Positions 20,313 to 27,851 of a DNA stretch of 64,000 nt are shown here, piece after piece; positions within the stretch are counted from its first letter, which is position 1; each line of letters starts with the position of its first letter. The notes under the pieces were generated by a model. That model was not told the DNA's origin. It saw only the letters and a program-made list of their open reading frames with translations, and did not search any database. The position numbers and the translations under genes are program-made. Source of the DNA: Afipia massiliensis (lineage in GTDB: Bacteria; Pseudomonadota; Alphaproteobacteria; Rhizobiales; Xanthobacteraceae). The stretch spans positions 744,001-808,000 of the forward strand of contig NZ_JACHIJ010000002.1 in assembly GCF_014203115.1 (NCBI RefSeq), in the 5' to 3' direction.

Positions 20313-20927
20313 CTACACATCGGGACTCGTGTCAAGCACAGCGCCGTGGAGGCGCACAAGTTCGTCGGTACGCTTGCGATGATCTCTGAAGTGTTGACCC
20401 GCCAGTTGAATTAGGTCGGTTGGAAGAACCCGGTCGAATATTGCGTAGCAAATCTCACCGTTGTTGTGGCGGGAACGATAGGCCAACCCATCGAGTTCAG
20501 GGAAATCCTGATAGAGTTGCAGCGCCAGTGTTTGGGACGGCCCATAGTCATCATTTGCACTCACGGACGCGTCGACTCCGTGAAACAGCAAACCCTCGTC
20601 CATGATTTTAGCCAGGACGATGGGGCGATTGAGCCGTAGCGGCGACCACATGCGCTCCTCAATGAATGACCGCTTCACGATGCGGTGGGCTGGCCGCCGC
20701 AGCACCGTCTCTACAAACGCTCCTTCAAGCCGCTCCGCTGCGTACAGAACCTGGTACTCTCCGTTCGGCGCGTCAAAGCGGTTTTGCGGCGGACTACCTG
20801 CTGGTGGGCCGAAGAAGATTGGTCCCTGCTTCTCACGATGGACCCGCACGATGACTTCTCCCGCATCCAGTCGTTCAGGGAGCAGTCCGGCAGGAAAGCG
20901 GGCCGTGGGCGCGAACGGCAGCGGCAA
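20313..20927 (-). CDS. RES-domain toxin
   Basis: 204-residue RES-family protein. Family knowledge: RES toxins degrade NAD+ by phosphorolysis in RES-Xre modules. The three name-giving residues can be placed at Arg31 (VHRE), Glu73 (AFVETVLR) and Ser152 (AYRSRHN). Start is TTG at 20927, three bases after the antitoxin stop; the nearby ATG is in another frame and encodes only 18 residues before a stop in that reading. The toxin lies downstream of its antitoxin on the same strand, the usual order. Confidence 0.82.
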   Translation of the reverse strand: MPLPFAPTARFPAGLLPERLDAGEVIVRVHREKQGPIFFGPPAGSPPQNRFDAPNGEYQVLYAAERLEGAFVETVLRRPAHRIVKRSFIEERMWSPLRLNRPIVLAKIMDEGLLFHGVDASVSANDDYGPSQTLALQLYQDFPELDGLAYRSRHNNGEICYAIFDRVLPTDLIQLAGQHFRDHRKRTDELVRLHGAVLDTSPDV

Positions 20928-20930
20928 GAT

Positions 20931-22145
20931 TCATACCTCGCCTGCATCGAGGTATGCGATGGCAGCATCCAGAGCTTCGCGGGCTCTGCCATCCTGGAGC
21001 GCCTGGCTCGGCGTACTGCCCAAGTTTGGATCTCGCTCGGTCAGGAACTGCAGCGCCGACCAACGTCCGGCTTTCGCGGTGTCGAAAAGCTTGACGATCG
21101 GACCAAGTCCTTCGACAATTTTTGTCTTCTTTCCTTCGCCAACGAACTGGAATTTCGGCAAGGTCAGCTCGGAGCCCTCCATGAGCCCGAGCGCTGTCCC
21201 AAGCTTGACTCGCTTGTGAAGCGCCTGCCGGGTCACGCCAAGCAATTTTGCCGCTTCGGTGAGTGACAGACTGCCGCCAGCATGCCGCAAGACTGAGCGA
21301 CTGATCACGGAGAACCGTTCCTTGTCAGATAATTCTGGCGTTCGTGTCGCGCCCTCAACTTCCGCCAACAAATCGGCGGAAAGGCGGAACTGGTTCGTGG
21401 CCAAGTCGATATGTTTGGCGAGTTCAGAAAATGCTCGCGGCCGGTCATAACGGCAGAGACGAAGAAGCTCCGTACCTGCCGGCGTCAAATCACTAAGAAC
21501 CACGAACGCATCGATCGCCAACCGTTCGGCGCGTGGCGTTGGCGTCCAGTGGTGCATCAGGGCATTTCGTAGCTGGTTGGAGCAATCCAGGACATTGTGA
21601 ACGATGCTGCGATACCAAGTGGATTTGGCTTGGCGGCGATGGTTGAATGACGATCGCAGGCTGACAAAATCAAAGTCGTCGACAGCCGCCTCATGAAATG
21701 CCGCACTCATCAAAAGCGCGGCACTCTGAATCCGGTAGTTGAAGACGAATACAAGGTTGAGCGCCGGACTGCCGCCAATCTCCGGAAACAGCCGTGGAGC
21801 AAAGGGAGCTGGATCTCGCTCTCTGATTTCGTGCGTTACGGCCATCAATCCCCCCTCGACCGGGCCGGAAGCAAAGGGCGAGCCCCCTGCTGCCGCTGTC
21901 ACCGCCCAAGGCAGTCCGACATGCGACCGCGCAAAGCGGGAAGCAGACGGAATGAGCAACGGCACTAGAGGCCCTGTATGTCCCACAGCAGGGGCTAACA
22001 ATATCTCGGAGAGGTACTCCGATAGAGTCTTTCCGGCATCCCGAGCGCGCGCTTCCGCAATCGCTCGTACGACCGGATCGAGTTCCATCGCCTGTGGCTG
22101 GATTTCTGGTGTTTCGTGCTCGGTGTTCATCGAGCTGGCGCCCAT
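20931..22145 (-). CDS. Long antitoxin-like protein paired with the RES toxin
   Basis: 404 residues from ATG at 22145 (ATG at 22130 is an alternative). A helix-turn-helix is visible near the C-terminal third (SLTEAAKLLGVTRQALHKRVKLG), and the last 50 residues (FLTERDPNLGSTP, ALQDGRAREALDAA) resemble the toxin-binding end of Xre/MbcA-type antitoxins. The first 250 residues have no family I recognise. Normal RES antitoxins are about 120-160 residues, so this one carries a large extra domain. Three half-sites upstream suggest autoregulation. Confidence 0.7.
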   Translation of the reverse strand: MGASSMNTEHETPEIQPQAMELDPVVRAIAEARARDAGKTLSEYLSEILLAPAVGHTGPLVPLLIPSASRFARSHVGLPWAVTAAAGGSPFASGPVEGGLMAVTHEIRERDPAPFAPRLFPEIGGSPALNLVFVFNYRIQSAALLMSAAFHEAAVDDFDFVSLRSSFNHRRQAKSTWYRSIVHNVLDCSNQLRNALMHHWTPTPRAERLAIDAFVVLSDLTPAGTELLRLCRYDRPRAFSELAKHIDLATNQFRLSADLLAEVEGATRTPELSDKERFSVISRSVLRHAGGSLSLTEAAKLLGVTRQALHKRVKLGTALGLMEGSELTLPKFQFVGEGKKTKIVEGLGPIVKLFDTAKAGRWSALQFLTERDPNLGSTPSQALQDGRAREALDAAIAYLDAGEV

Positions 22146-22150
22146 TCTTA

Positions 22151-22201
22151 GGGTTGATACCGAGGTTGATATATAACCGAATGGCACCCGACTATCAACC
22201 C
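22151..22201. promoter_or_regulatory. Three GGTTGATA half-sites upstream of the antitoxin
   Basis: GGTTGATA occurs at 22152-22159 and 22164-22171, and its complement at 22193-22200; the outer pair extends to a 9-base inverted repeat (GGGTTGATA/TATCAACCC). An AT-rich TATATA lies within it. The position just before the antitoxin start fits an autoregulatory operator. Confidence 0.55.
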
Positions 22202-22238
22202 AGCCGCCAGCACCCACCTTGGAAGCCCGGGTTCCAGG

Positions 22239-22313
22239 ATGAGCTATAGGATCGGCTTGCTATAGCTCATAATTGTGCTAGATGTGAGCTATAGATGGAA
22301 TTTCTATAGCTCA
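22239..22313. promoter_or_regulatory. Double inverted repeat (TGAGCTATAG) over the fic promoter and start
   Basis: Two hairpin-like pairs: ATGAGCTATAG (22239-22249) with its complement at 22260-22270, and TGAGCTATAG (22285-22294) with its complement at 22304-22313. The last repeat runs into the ATG of the fic gene. Four copies of one box in 75 bases around a start codon are best explained as an operator. Confidence 0.75.
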
Positions 22314-23425
22314 TGACCTGGAACTGGGAAAATCCGAACTGGCCGAACTTTGTGTTCGATTCCAAGCCCCTGGAGGCTTTGGAACAACGCTTTCTGCTGC
22401 AATCCGGCCAGTTCATCGGCGCCTATAAGCATGTCAGCGCCGACGATCAGGAAAGCCTCAAGATCGAACTGATCAGTGAGGAAGCGGTCAAGACCTCGGA
22501 GATCGAGGGAGAGATCCTCAACCGGGATAGCGTGCAGTCGTCACTGCGCGCCCAGTTTGGGCTCGGTGCAGAGAAACCGGGCGTCAAACCCGCAGAACGC
22601 GGCATCTCAAAGATGATGGCAGGCTTATACCATAGCTTTGCTGTCCCTCTCACAGACCAGACCATGTTCGACTGGCATGCCTCCCTGCTCGCGGGGGATG
22701 GTGAGATCAAGGTCATCGGTGGCTATAGAACCCATCCGGAGCCGATGCAGGTGGTGTCCGGACCGATCCACAAACGAAAAGTCCATTTCGAGGCCCCTCC
22801 TTCCGCGCGTGTGCCGGAAGAGATGAAGCGCTTTGTTCAGTGGTTCAACGACACCAGCCCTGGGGGCGGAAAAGCCCTCCCCGCACTGACGCGAGCAGCA
22901 CTGACGCATCTCTATTTCGTGTGCATCCATCCATTCGAAGACGGCAACGGGCGGATTGCCCGGGCGCTCGCCGAAAAATCGCTGGCGCAGAGCCTTGGCC
23001 AGCCGAGCCTCATCGCGATCGCGTACACGATCGAACGCAAGCGCAACGACTACTATCAAGCATTGGAGGAAAATAACAAAGAGCTGACGATTGATGGCTG
23101 GATGAGTTATTTCGCCAATATGATCCTTGAGGCGCAGGACAACACGCTCAAGCGCGTGGAATTTTATGTCGCCAAGGCGAAATTCTACGAAAAATTCCGC
23201 GACCGGTTCAACGGACGCCAATCGAAGGTCATCGTGCGCATATTCCGGGAAGGCATCGACGGATTTAAGGGTGGCCTTAGCGCCGAAAATTACATCAATA
23301 TCAGCAAGACTTCGCGGGCAACCGCGACGCGCGATTTGCAGGATCTGGTCGAGAGCGGCGCGCTGACCAGAACAGGCGAATTGCGGCATACCCGATATTT
23401 CTTGAATCTTTCAGGTCATGGATGA
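22313..23425 (+). CDS. fic: Fic-family protein AMP-transferase with own inhibitory helix
   Basis: 370-residue Fic protein of the DUF4172 N-terminal type. The catalytic motif HPFEDGNGRIAR is complete with His206. Family knowledge: it transfers AMP from ATP to target hydroxyls. An N-terminal inhibitory motif T61-S-E-I-E65-G fits class II self-inhibition, and the flap VSGPIHKRKVHFEAPPS precedes the active site. The C-terminal 90 residues look like a winged helix, which could bind the repeats around its own start. It stands alone, with no separate antitoxin seen. Confidence 0.88.
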   Translation: MTWNWENPNWPNFVFDSKPLEALEQRFLLQSGQFIGAYKHVSADDQESLKIELISEEAVKTSEIEGEILNRDSVQSSLRAQFGLGAEKPGVKPAERGISKMMAGLYHSFAVPLTDQTMFDWHASLLAGDGEIKVIGGYRTHPEPMQVVSGPIHKRKVHFEAPPSARVPEEMKRFVQWFNDTSPGGGKALPALTRAALTHLYFVCIHPFEDGNGRIARALAEKSLAQSLGQPSLIAIAYTIERKRNDYYQALEENNKELTIDGWMSYFANMILEAQDNTLKRVEFYVAKAKFYEKFRDRFNGRQSKVIVRIFREGIDGFKGGLSAENYINISKTSRATATRDLQDLVESGALTRTGELRHTRYFLNLSGHG

Positions 23426-23532
23426 CGCAAGATGATTTTATGGATCGCGATTGCTGGCGAAAAGTCTGCCTGCTCTGATGCTCCACCCTCTCCGCGATTG
23501 ACTTCGCAGTCGCTGCGATAGGGAGTGGATCA

Positions 23533-24828
23533 GTGCTTCTGCTTCACCTGTCGGATATTCACTTTCGCAAGGGCGAAGTTGGCACCGCCATGGACCCGAA
23601 CGCGCATTTGCGCAACGAGCTCTTGCTGGACGCGGTGGCGCAATGTCAAAAAATCGGAGCGACGCCGGAGGCGGTTCTGGTGTCCGGCGATATCGCCTTT
23701 GGCGGCGACGTCGACGAGTACGCCTATGCGTTGGATTGGCTCGACAAACTCTGCACACAGTGTGGAACAACGCTGTCTGCGGTGTTCACGATCCCCGGCA
23801 ATCATGACGTTGTTCGGAACATCGCAGGACGACGCCTGATCCAAGCACTACACCACGACATCAAGAGCGCGAGTGTGGCGGCGTTGGATGGAGTGCTTCG
23901 CGGCCTCCTCAGCGACCCGGAAACATTACGATTGTTATACGAGTCAATCGGACCGTATAACACCTTTGCAGGCCAATTCTTTTGCGACCTGTTACCACCC
24001 GAACGCACCATCGCGCATCGCGATCTTGTGTTAAACGATGGCTCTATTCTGCGCGTGTCAGGCTTTAATTCGGCATTCGTGTCAAGTGCCGCCGACAAGG
24101 CCGGGGATCTCTTCGTGGACCCTGCTTGCACACAATTGATCCGTGAGCGCGGCGTCGAGCACCTTGTCATGTGCCACCATCCTTATAACTGGTTGCGACA
24201 GGGAGACGTGTTGCGCGACTTTTTGAACGACGTCGCCAGGATCCACTTGTTCGGACATGAGCACACCAATCGCATCGAGATGGGACAAGACTGGGTCCGT
24301 ATCGCAGCCAGCGCGGCCCATCCCGACCGGACCGAACCAGGTTGGGAGCCGGGATATAATCTGATCGAGCTCAGCGTGGATGGTCAGGACGGTGAGCGCA
24401 AGCTGAACATTCGCTCGCACGTCAGGGTCTGGCAGCAAAGGCCTGGCGAATTTCGTGCGAAGACTCATCGCGGCTCTGACTTTTTTGGCCAGAGCATTCG
24501 GCTGGACGCCTGGACGTCGCCTCAACCGAGCCAAGCGCCCGCCGCGCCAACTGCGCCATCTGTCGCTGTCGCGGCAGATGAGCCGATCAAACCCGAAGCC
24601 GCAAGGAGCGATCCGATGGACACGTTGCGGGATATCAGCGTTCGATTTTTCAAACTCACGCTGAGTCAGAAATCGGCAATCGCCGGCAAGCTCAATCTTC
24701 TTGAAGAGGAAGATGCTAACCAGCCGGACTTTGAGCGGTTCAGGCGCGTGTTCGTGCGCGCGCGTGATCGCGGGCTTGTCGGCGACCTGGACCGTGAAAT
24801 CAAAGAGGTGGCCGCGAAGGGTCGCTGA
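23533..24828 (+). CDS. Calcineurin-like metallophosphoesterase with C-terminal helical adaptor
   Basis: 431 residues. All metallophosphoesterase blocks are present: D8-I-H10, GDIAFGGD, PGNHD, CHHP and GHEHTN, so a two-metal phosphodiesterase or nuclease is expected. After a Pro/Ala linker (about 335-350) comes an acidic and helical module of about 75 residues (FFKLTLSQKSAIAGKLNLL then FRRVFVRARDRGLVGDL), which looks like a small death-like or effector-associated adaptor. Start is GTG at 23533. First gene of a five-gene plus-strand cluster and its likely effector. Confidence 0.8.
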   Translation: MLLLHLSDIHFRKGEVGTAMDPNAHLRNELLLDAVAQCQKIGATPEAVLVSGDIAFGGDVDEYAYALDWLDKLCTQCGTTLSAVFTIPGNHDVVRNIAGRRLIQALHHDIKSASVAALDGVLRGLLSDPETLRLLYESIGPYNTFAGQFFCDLLPPERTIAHRDLVLNDGSILRVSGFNSAFVSSAADKAGDLFVDPACTQLIRERGVEHLVMCHHPYNWLRQGDVLRDFLNDVARIHLFGHEHTNRIEMGQDWVRIAASAAHPDRTEPGWEPGYNLIELSVDGQDGERKLNIRSHVRVWQQRPGEFRAKTHRGSDFFGQSIRLDAWTSPQPSQAPAAPTAPSVAVAADEPIKPEAARSDPMDTLRDISVRFFKLTLSQKSAIAGKLNLLEEEDANQPDFERFRRVFVRARDRGLVGDLDREIKEVAAKGR

Positions 24829-24855
24829 CATCGCTGGGAAAATGGGGGGAGCAAC

Positions 24856-25938
24856 GTGACTGAATTCAATTTTGCGGACAATTATCGGGCGGCAGGCCTG
24901 TCGGTCGGTCCTGAAATCCTCAAGACGCGGCAGGAGCCATTCGACAAACTGCGCAAGGCTATTGATCCGGCCACCGCGATCAACCTTGTGCGTCTGTATT
25001 TCGGCCTCCCCGTCCCCGGCGGCACGGATTGGTTTCGTGACGCCTTCGGCGAGACCGATACGTCCTTTTCCTTGATCGATAACGCGAGGGAGGCCGCTGT
25101 TCTGGCGGCCGGCTTGCTGGAGTCAGCAGCCAGCGACGGCAAGGTCTTTGCGGCGTTGGCCATACTGACGACCGCCGCGGGCGGCCTGCGCGAGCCAAAG
25201 GTTCGGCAGGACCTGATCGACGCGATGAAGTTCGTGCTTCGGGATAAGGCGGTTGCGGCCAGCAACCAGGCGCCAACAGACCCAAAAAAGATCAAGCTCC
25301 CTGCAGCGAGCAAGCTGCCGGCTGAGATTGACGCTCTTCTCCAGGCGCCCGAAATCGGGAAGGCCTCGAATCTCCTGAAGCAGGTGAGTGACGAGGCGAC
25401 GGCGAATACCAAGTCCCTCACCAATCAGGTGTTCGGGGTCACGGTTTCTCTCTCCGCGGAAGTGCAGAGGCTCCGCGAAGAGGTGGAGATGCTGTGGTGG
25501 CATGTTGGTGGATGGAGCCGATTGCTCGATAAGCCGTTCTCTGAGTTCACCCCCGGCGTCGCCGCCGTGCTCGCCGGCATCGACATGGCGGACATGAGCC
25601 GTTCGGCGACCGGTCCGGCAGCAACGGCCGCGATCTTGCAAAGAACGCTTGCCGCGACGAACAAAGACATGGCGTCGAAGATCGCCATTCGCGACGTCGT
25701 CGACGCCTTTCCTCAGGATCAACTCGATCTTTTGGATCTTGGGGAAGAACTCGGCAACGTCTCCGAAATATGCCCTGTTTTGAGCGCGTTCCCGAAGGCC
25801 AAAGAAATTGGCGCCGGTCAGGCCTGGCATGCGGCCTACGCCCGGGCAACCGGACTTGCGGCGGGATCTCAGTTTTCGCCGTTAGATATTGCCGTTCAAG
25901 TGTACCGTGAGCGGTTGCTCCTGCGCGATTTGGCATGA
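24856..25938 (+). CDS. GASH-like all-helical protein of the GTPase system
   Basis: 360-residue, predicted almost fully helical and without catalytic motifs. GTG at 24856 follows a GGGGGGAGC site. The position between an effector gene and paired GTPase genes matches the GTPase-associated helical (GASH) component described in predicted NTP-dependent conflict systems. The family assignment rests on context and general composition, not on a search. It may be a scaffold linking the phosphoesterase to the GTPases. Confidence 0.6.
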   Translation: MTEFNFADNYRAAGLSVGPEILKTRQEPFDKLRKAIDPATAINLVRLYFGLPVPGGTDWFRDAFGETDTSFSLIDNAREAAVLAAGLLESAASDGKVFAALAILTTAAGGLREPKVRQDLIDAMKFVLRDKAVAASNQAPTDPKKIKLPAASKLPAEIDALLQAPEIGKASNLLKQVSDEATANTKSLTNQVFGVTVSLSAEVQRLREEVEMLWWHVGGWSRLLDKPFSEFTPGVAAVLAGIDMADMSRSATGPAATAAILQRTLAATNKDMASKIAIRDVVDAFPQDQLDLLDLGEELGNVSEICPVLSAFPKAKEIGAGQAWHAAYARATGLAAGSQFSPLDIAVQVYRERLLLRDLA

Positions 25939-25947
25939 GTCACGACC

Positions 25948-27000
25948 ATGGCGGACAGCGTACAGCAAACAGCGTGTCGAAAAACCGACTGTCAGGTCGC
26001 AGCGACCGGAAAATGCGCCGACGGGCACGACCCGCTTGCGTCTTGCCCCAACTACGGCACTCACGCCGTTGAATCGAGCGAAGACTATGACGGCGAGCTC
26101 GATTCCACGGAGAGCGCCGCCATTACCGCCGAGCGCATCCAGCTTCCCGCGGGCGATGCCTTGACGCCCGATGACGTCGATCAATTTCTGCGTTGGCGGG
26201 ATGGCACCTTTGTTTGCATCATCGGCGACAGCCACAGCGGCAAGACCACACTCATCTCCGCTCTCTACGACAGGTTTCTGAGAGGCGATTTCGCAGGATC
26301 GGGCTTTGCGGGAAGTCGCAGCCTCGTGGCGCTGGAGCGCCGTTCGCACCATGCCCGCGTGGATTCCGGGCGGCTGAGCCCGGAGACCGCGCATACCTCG
26401 CTCCAGGATGGGCTGCGGTATTTCCACTTCGCCGTGGTCGCAAGCGGCGATCCCGGCAAACGCACAGACCTTCTGCTGTCGGATCGATCCGGGGAGACAT
26501 ACCGCAAGGCCCGAGACAATGCGGCCGAGGTCAAGAACCTGCCGGAAATCGCCCAGGCTAACAGGGTTGTCTTGTTGCTTGACGGAGGCCGTGTCGCAGA
26601 TCCGGTTGAACGTCACGGCGCTTTGCACTCCGTTCGTCAAACCTTGCGCGTTCTTCTCGATAACGGAGCCATCGATGACACCTCCATCGTGCAGATCGTC
26701 ACGACCAAGGTCGATCTGATATCGGCGAGTGGCGAGGCACAAACCTGCCGGGACAGCATTTCCGCATTTTGTCAGAGATTGACGGCAGACTTTGGCACCA
26801 GGCTACATTCCCTGTCCTTTCACGACATTGCCGCGCGTGATCCAACCGGTGGACTTGCGCCCGCTCACGGCCTCGAAGCCCTCCTCCAGGACTGGACGAC
26901 GCCGCAGTCCCGCAGCGCGCGGTACGTTCCGCGTCCGATCGTCTTGCAGAGCGAGTTCGATCGGCTGCTGGATCGGACACCGATGGAACTTCTGCCATGA
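25948..27000 (+). CDS. Double-GTPase 2-like protein with N-terminal Cys cluster
   Basis: 350 residues. The N-terminus has C10, C15, C23, H27 and C33, which may bind zinc. The GTPase core shows the P-loop G93-D-S-H-S-G-K99-T, a G3 motif D179-R-S-G182, and a G4-like T-T-K254-V-D256. Family knowledge: these are TRAFAC-type GTPases that occur in pairs in conflict systems. The next gene starts inside its stop (ATGA), so both GTPases are made together. Which GTPase corresponds to which named family is from memory. Confidence 0.72.
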   Translation: MADSVQQTACRKTDCQVAATGKCADGHDPLASCPNYGTHAVESSEDYDGELDSTESAAITAERIQLPAGDALTPDDVDQFLRWRDGTFVCIIGDSHSGKTTLISALYDRFLRGDFAGSGFAGSRSLVALERRSHHARVDSGRLSPETAHTSLQDGLRYFHFAVVASGDPGKRTDLLLSDRSGETYRKARDNAAEVKNLPEIAQANRVVLLLDGGRVADPVERHGALHSVRQTLRVLLDNGAIDDTSIVQIVTTKVDLISASGEAQTCRDSISAFCQRLTADFGTRLHSLSFHDIAARDPTGGLAPAHGLEALLQDWTTPQSRSARYVPRPIVLQSEFDRLLDRTPMELLP

Positions 27001-27851
27001 ATGACCAGTATCATTCGATTTTGGGCCTTCCAGGGTCGGGTAAGACCACTTATCTCGCAGCGCTGTGGCATGTGCTTGACGCCGGTGAGGTCCAGACCAA
27101 GCTCGTTCTCGACAAACTTGTTGGCGACAACGAGTACCTGAACAGAATCGTGGAGGCATGGCGCCGCTGCGAGGAAGTGCCACGGACCTCGATGCAGGAC
27201 GAAAAGCAAATCGTCATTCACAGCCATGTCCCCGCGAACGGGACAAAGGTCATCTTGCGGTTTCCAGATCTGTCAGGGGAGTCGTTCAAGCAGCAGTTCG
27301 CGACGCGAACCTGCACGCCGGACTATGTCCAGGGATTTTCCGACGCTGGCGGGATCCTCCTGTTTGTCAACGCAAACCGTCCAAACGACGGCCTGACTCT
27401 CGCGGACATACAGCCCGCCCTTGCGGATTCCGGCGAGCAAGGTGAGACGCCGATCGAGAAGGATTGGACTGCCGACGTCGTACCAGAGCAGGTGCGGTTG
27501 GTTGATTTGCTACAGTTCCTGCTCCGGCCACCTTTTGCGCGACGTCAGCGTCGTTTGGTAGTGGTCGTATCGGCCTGGGATGTCGTCATGGAGCCAAAGC
27601 CATCGCCGGAACAATGGCTGAAGCGCGAGCTTCCGTTGCTGCATCAGTTTCTTCTCAACAATCCCGAGAGCTTCGATGTGCGGGTCTACGGCGTTTCCGC
27701 CCAGGGCGGCGATGTGACGGGCGCACAACGCACCACGCTGTTACAGCAGACTCCAAGCCACCGAATCGAGTGCGTCGGTCCGGAAGCTGATGCCCACGAT
27801 ATTACGGCGCCACTGTTGTGGCTGACAGGAGATCAAGAAGTTGGCGGTTGA
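26997..27851 (+). CDS. Double-GTPase 1-like protein
   Basis: 284-residue GTPase, unlike its partner in sequence. P-loop G10-L-P-G-S-G-K16-T starts almost at the N-terminus, with G3 D91-L-S-G94-E and a degenerate G4 S192-A-W-D195 where N/TKxD is expected. It overlaps the upstream GTPase gene by four bases and the downstream GAP1-like gene by eleven. Loss of the canonical G4 Lys may relax guanine specificity. Probably forms a heterodimer with its partner; this is inferred. Confidence 0.72.
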   Translation: MNDQYHSILGLPGSGKTTYLAALWHVLDAGEVQTKLVLDKLVGDNEYLNRIVEAWRRCEEVPRTSMQDEKQIVIHSHVPANGTKVILRFPDLSGESFKQQFATRTCTPDYVQGFSDAGGILLFVNANRPNDGLTLADIQPALADSGEQGETPIEKDWTADVVPEQVRLVDLLQFLLRPPFARRQRRLVVVVSAWDVVMEPKPSPEQWLKRELPLLHQFLLNNPESFDVRVYGVSAQGGDVTGAQRTTLLQQTPSHRIECVGPEADAHDITAPLLWLTGDQEVGG

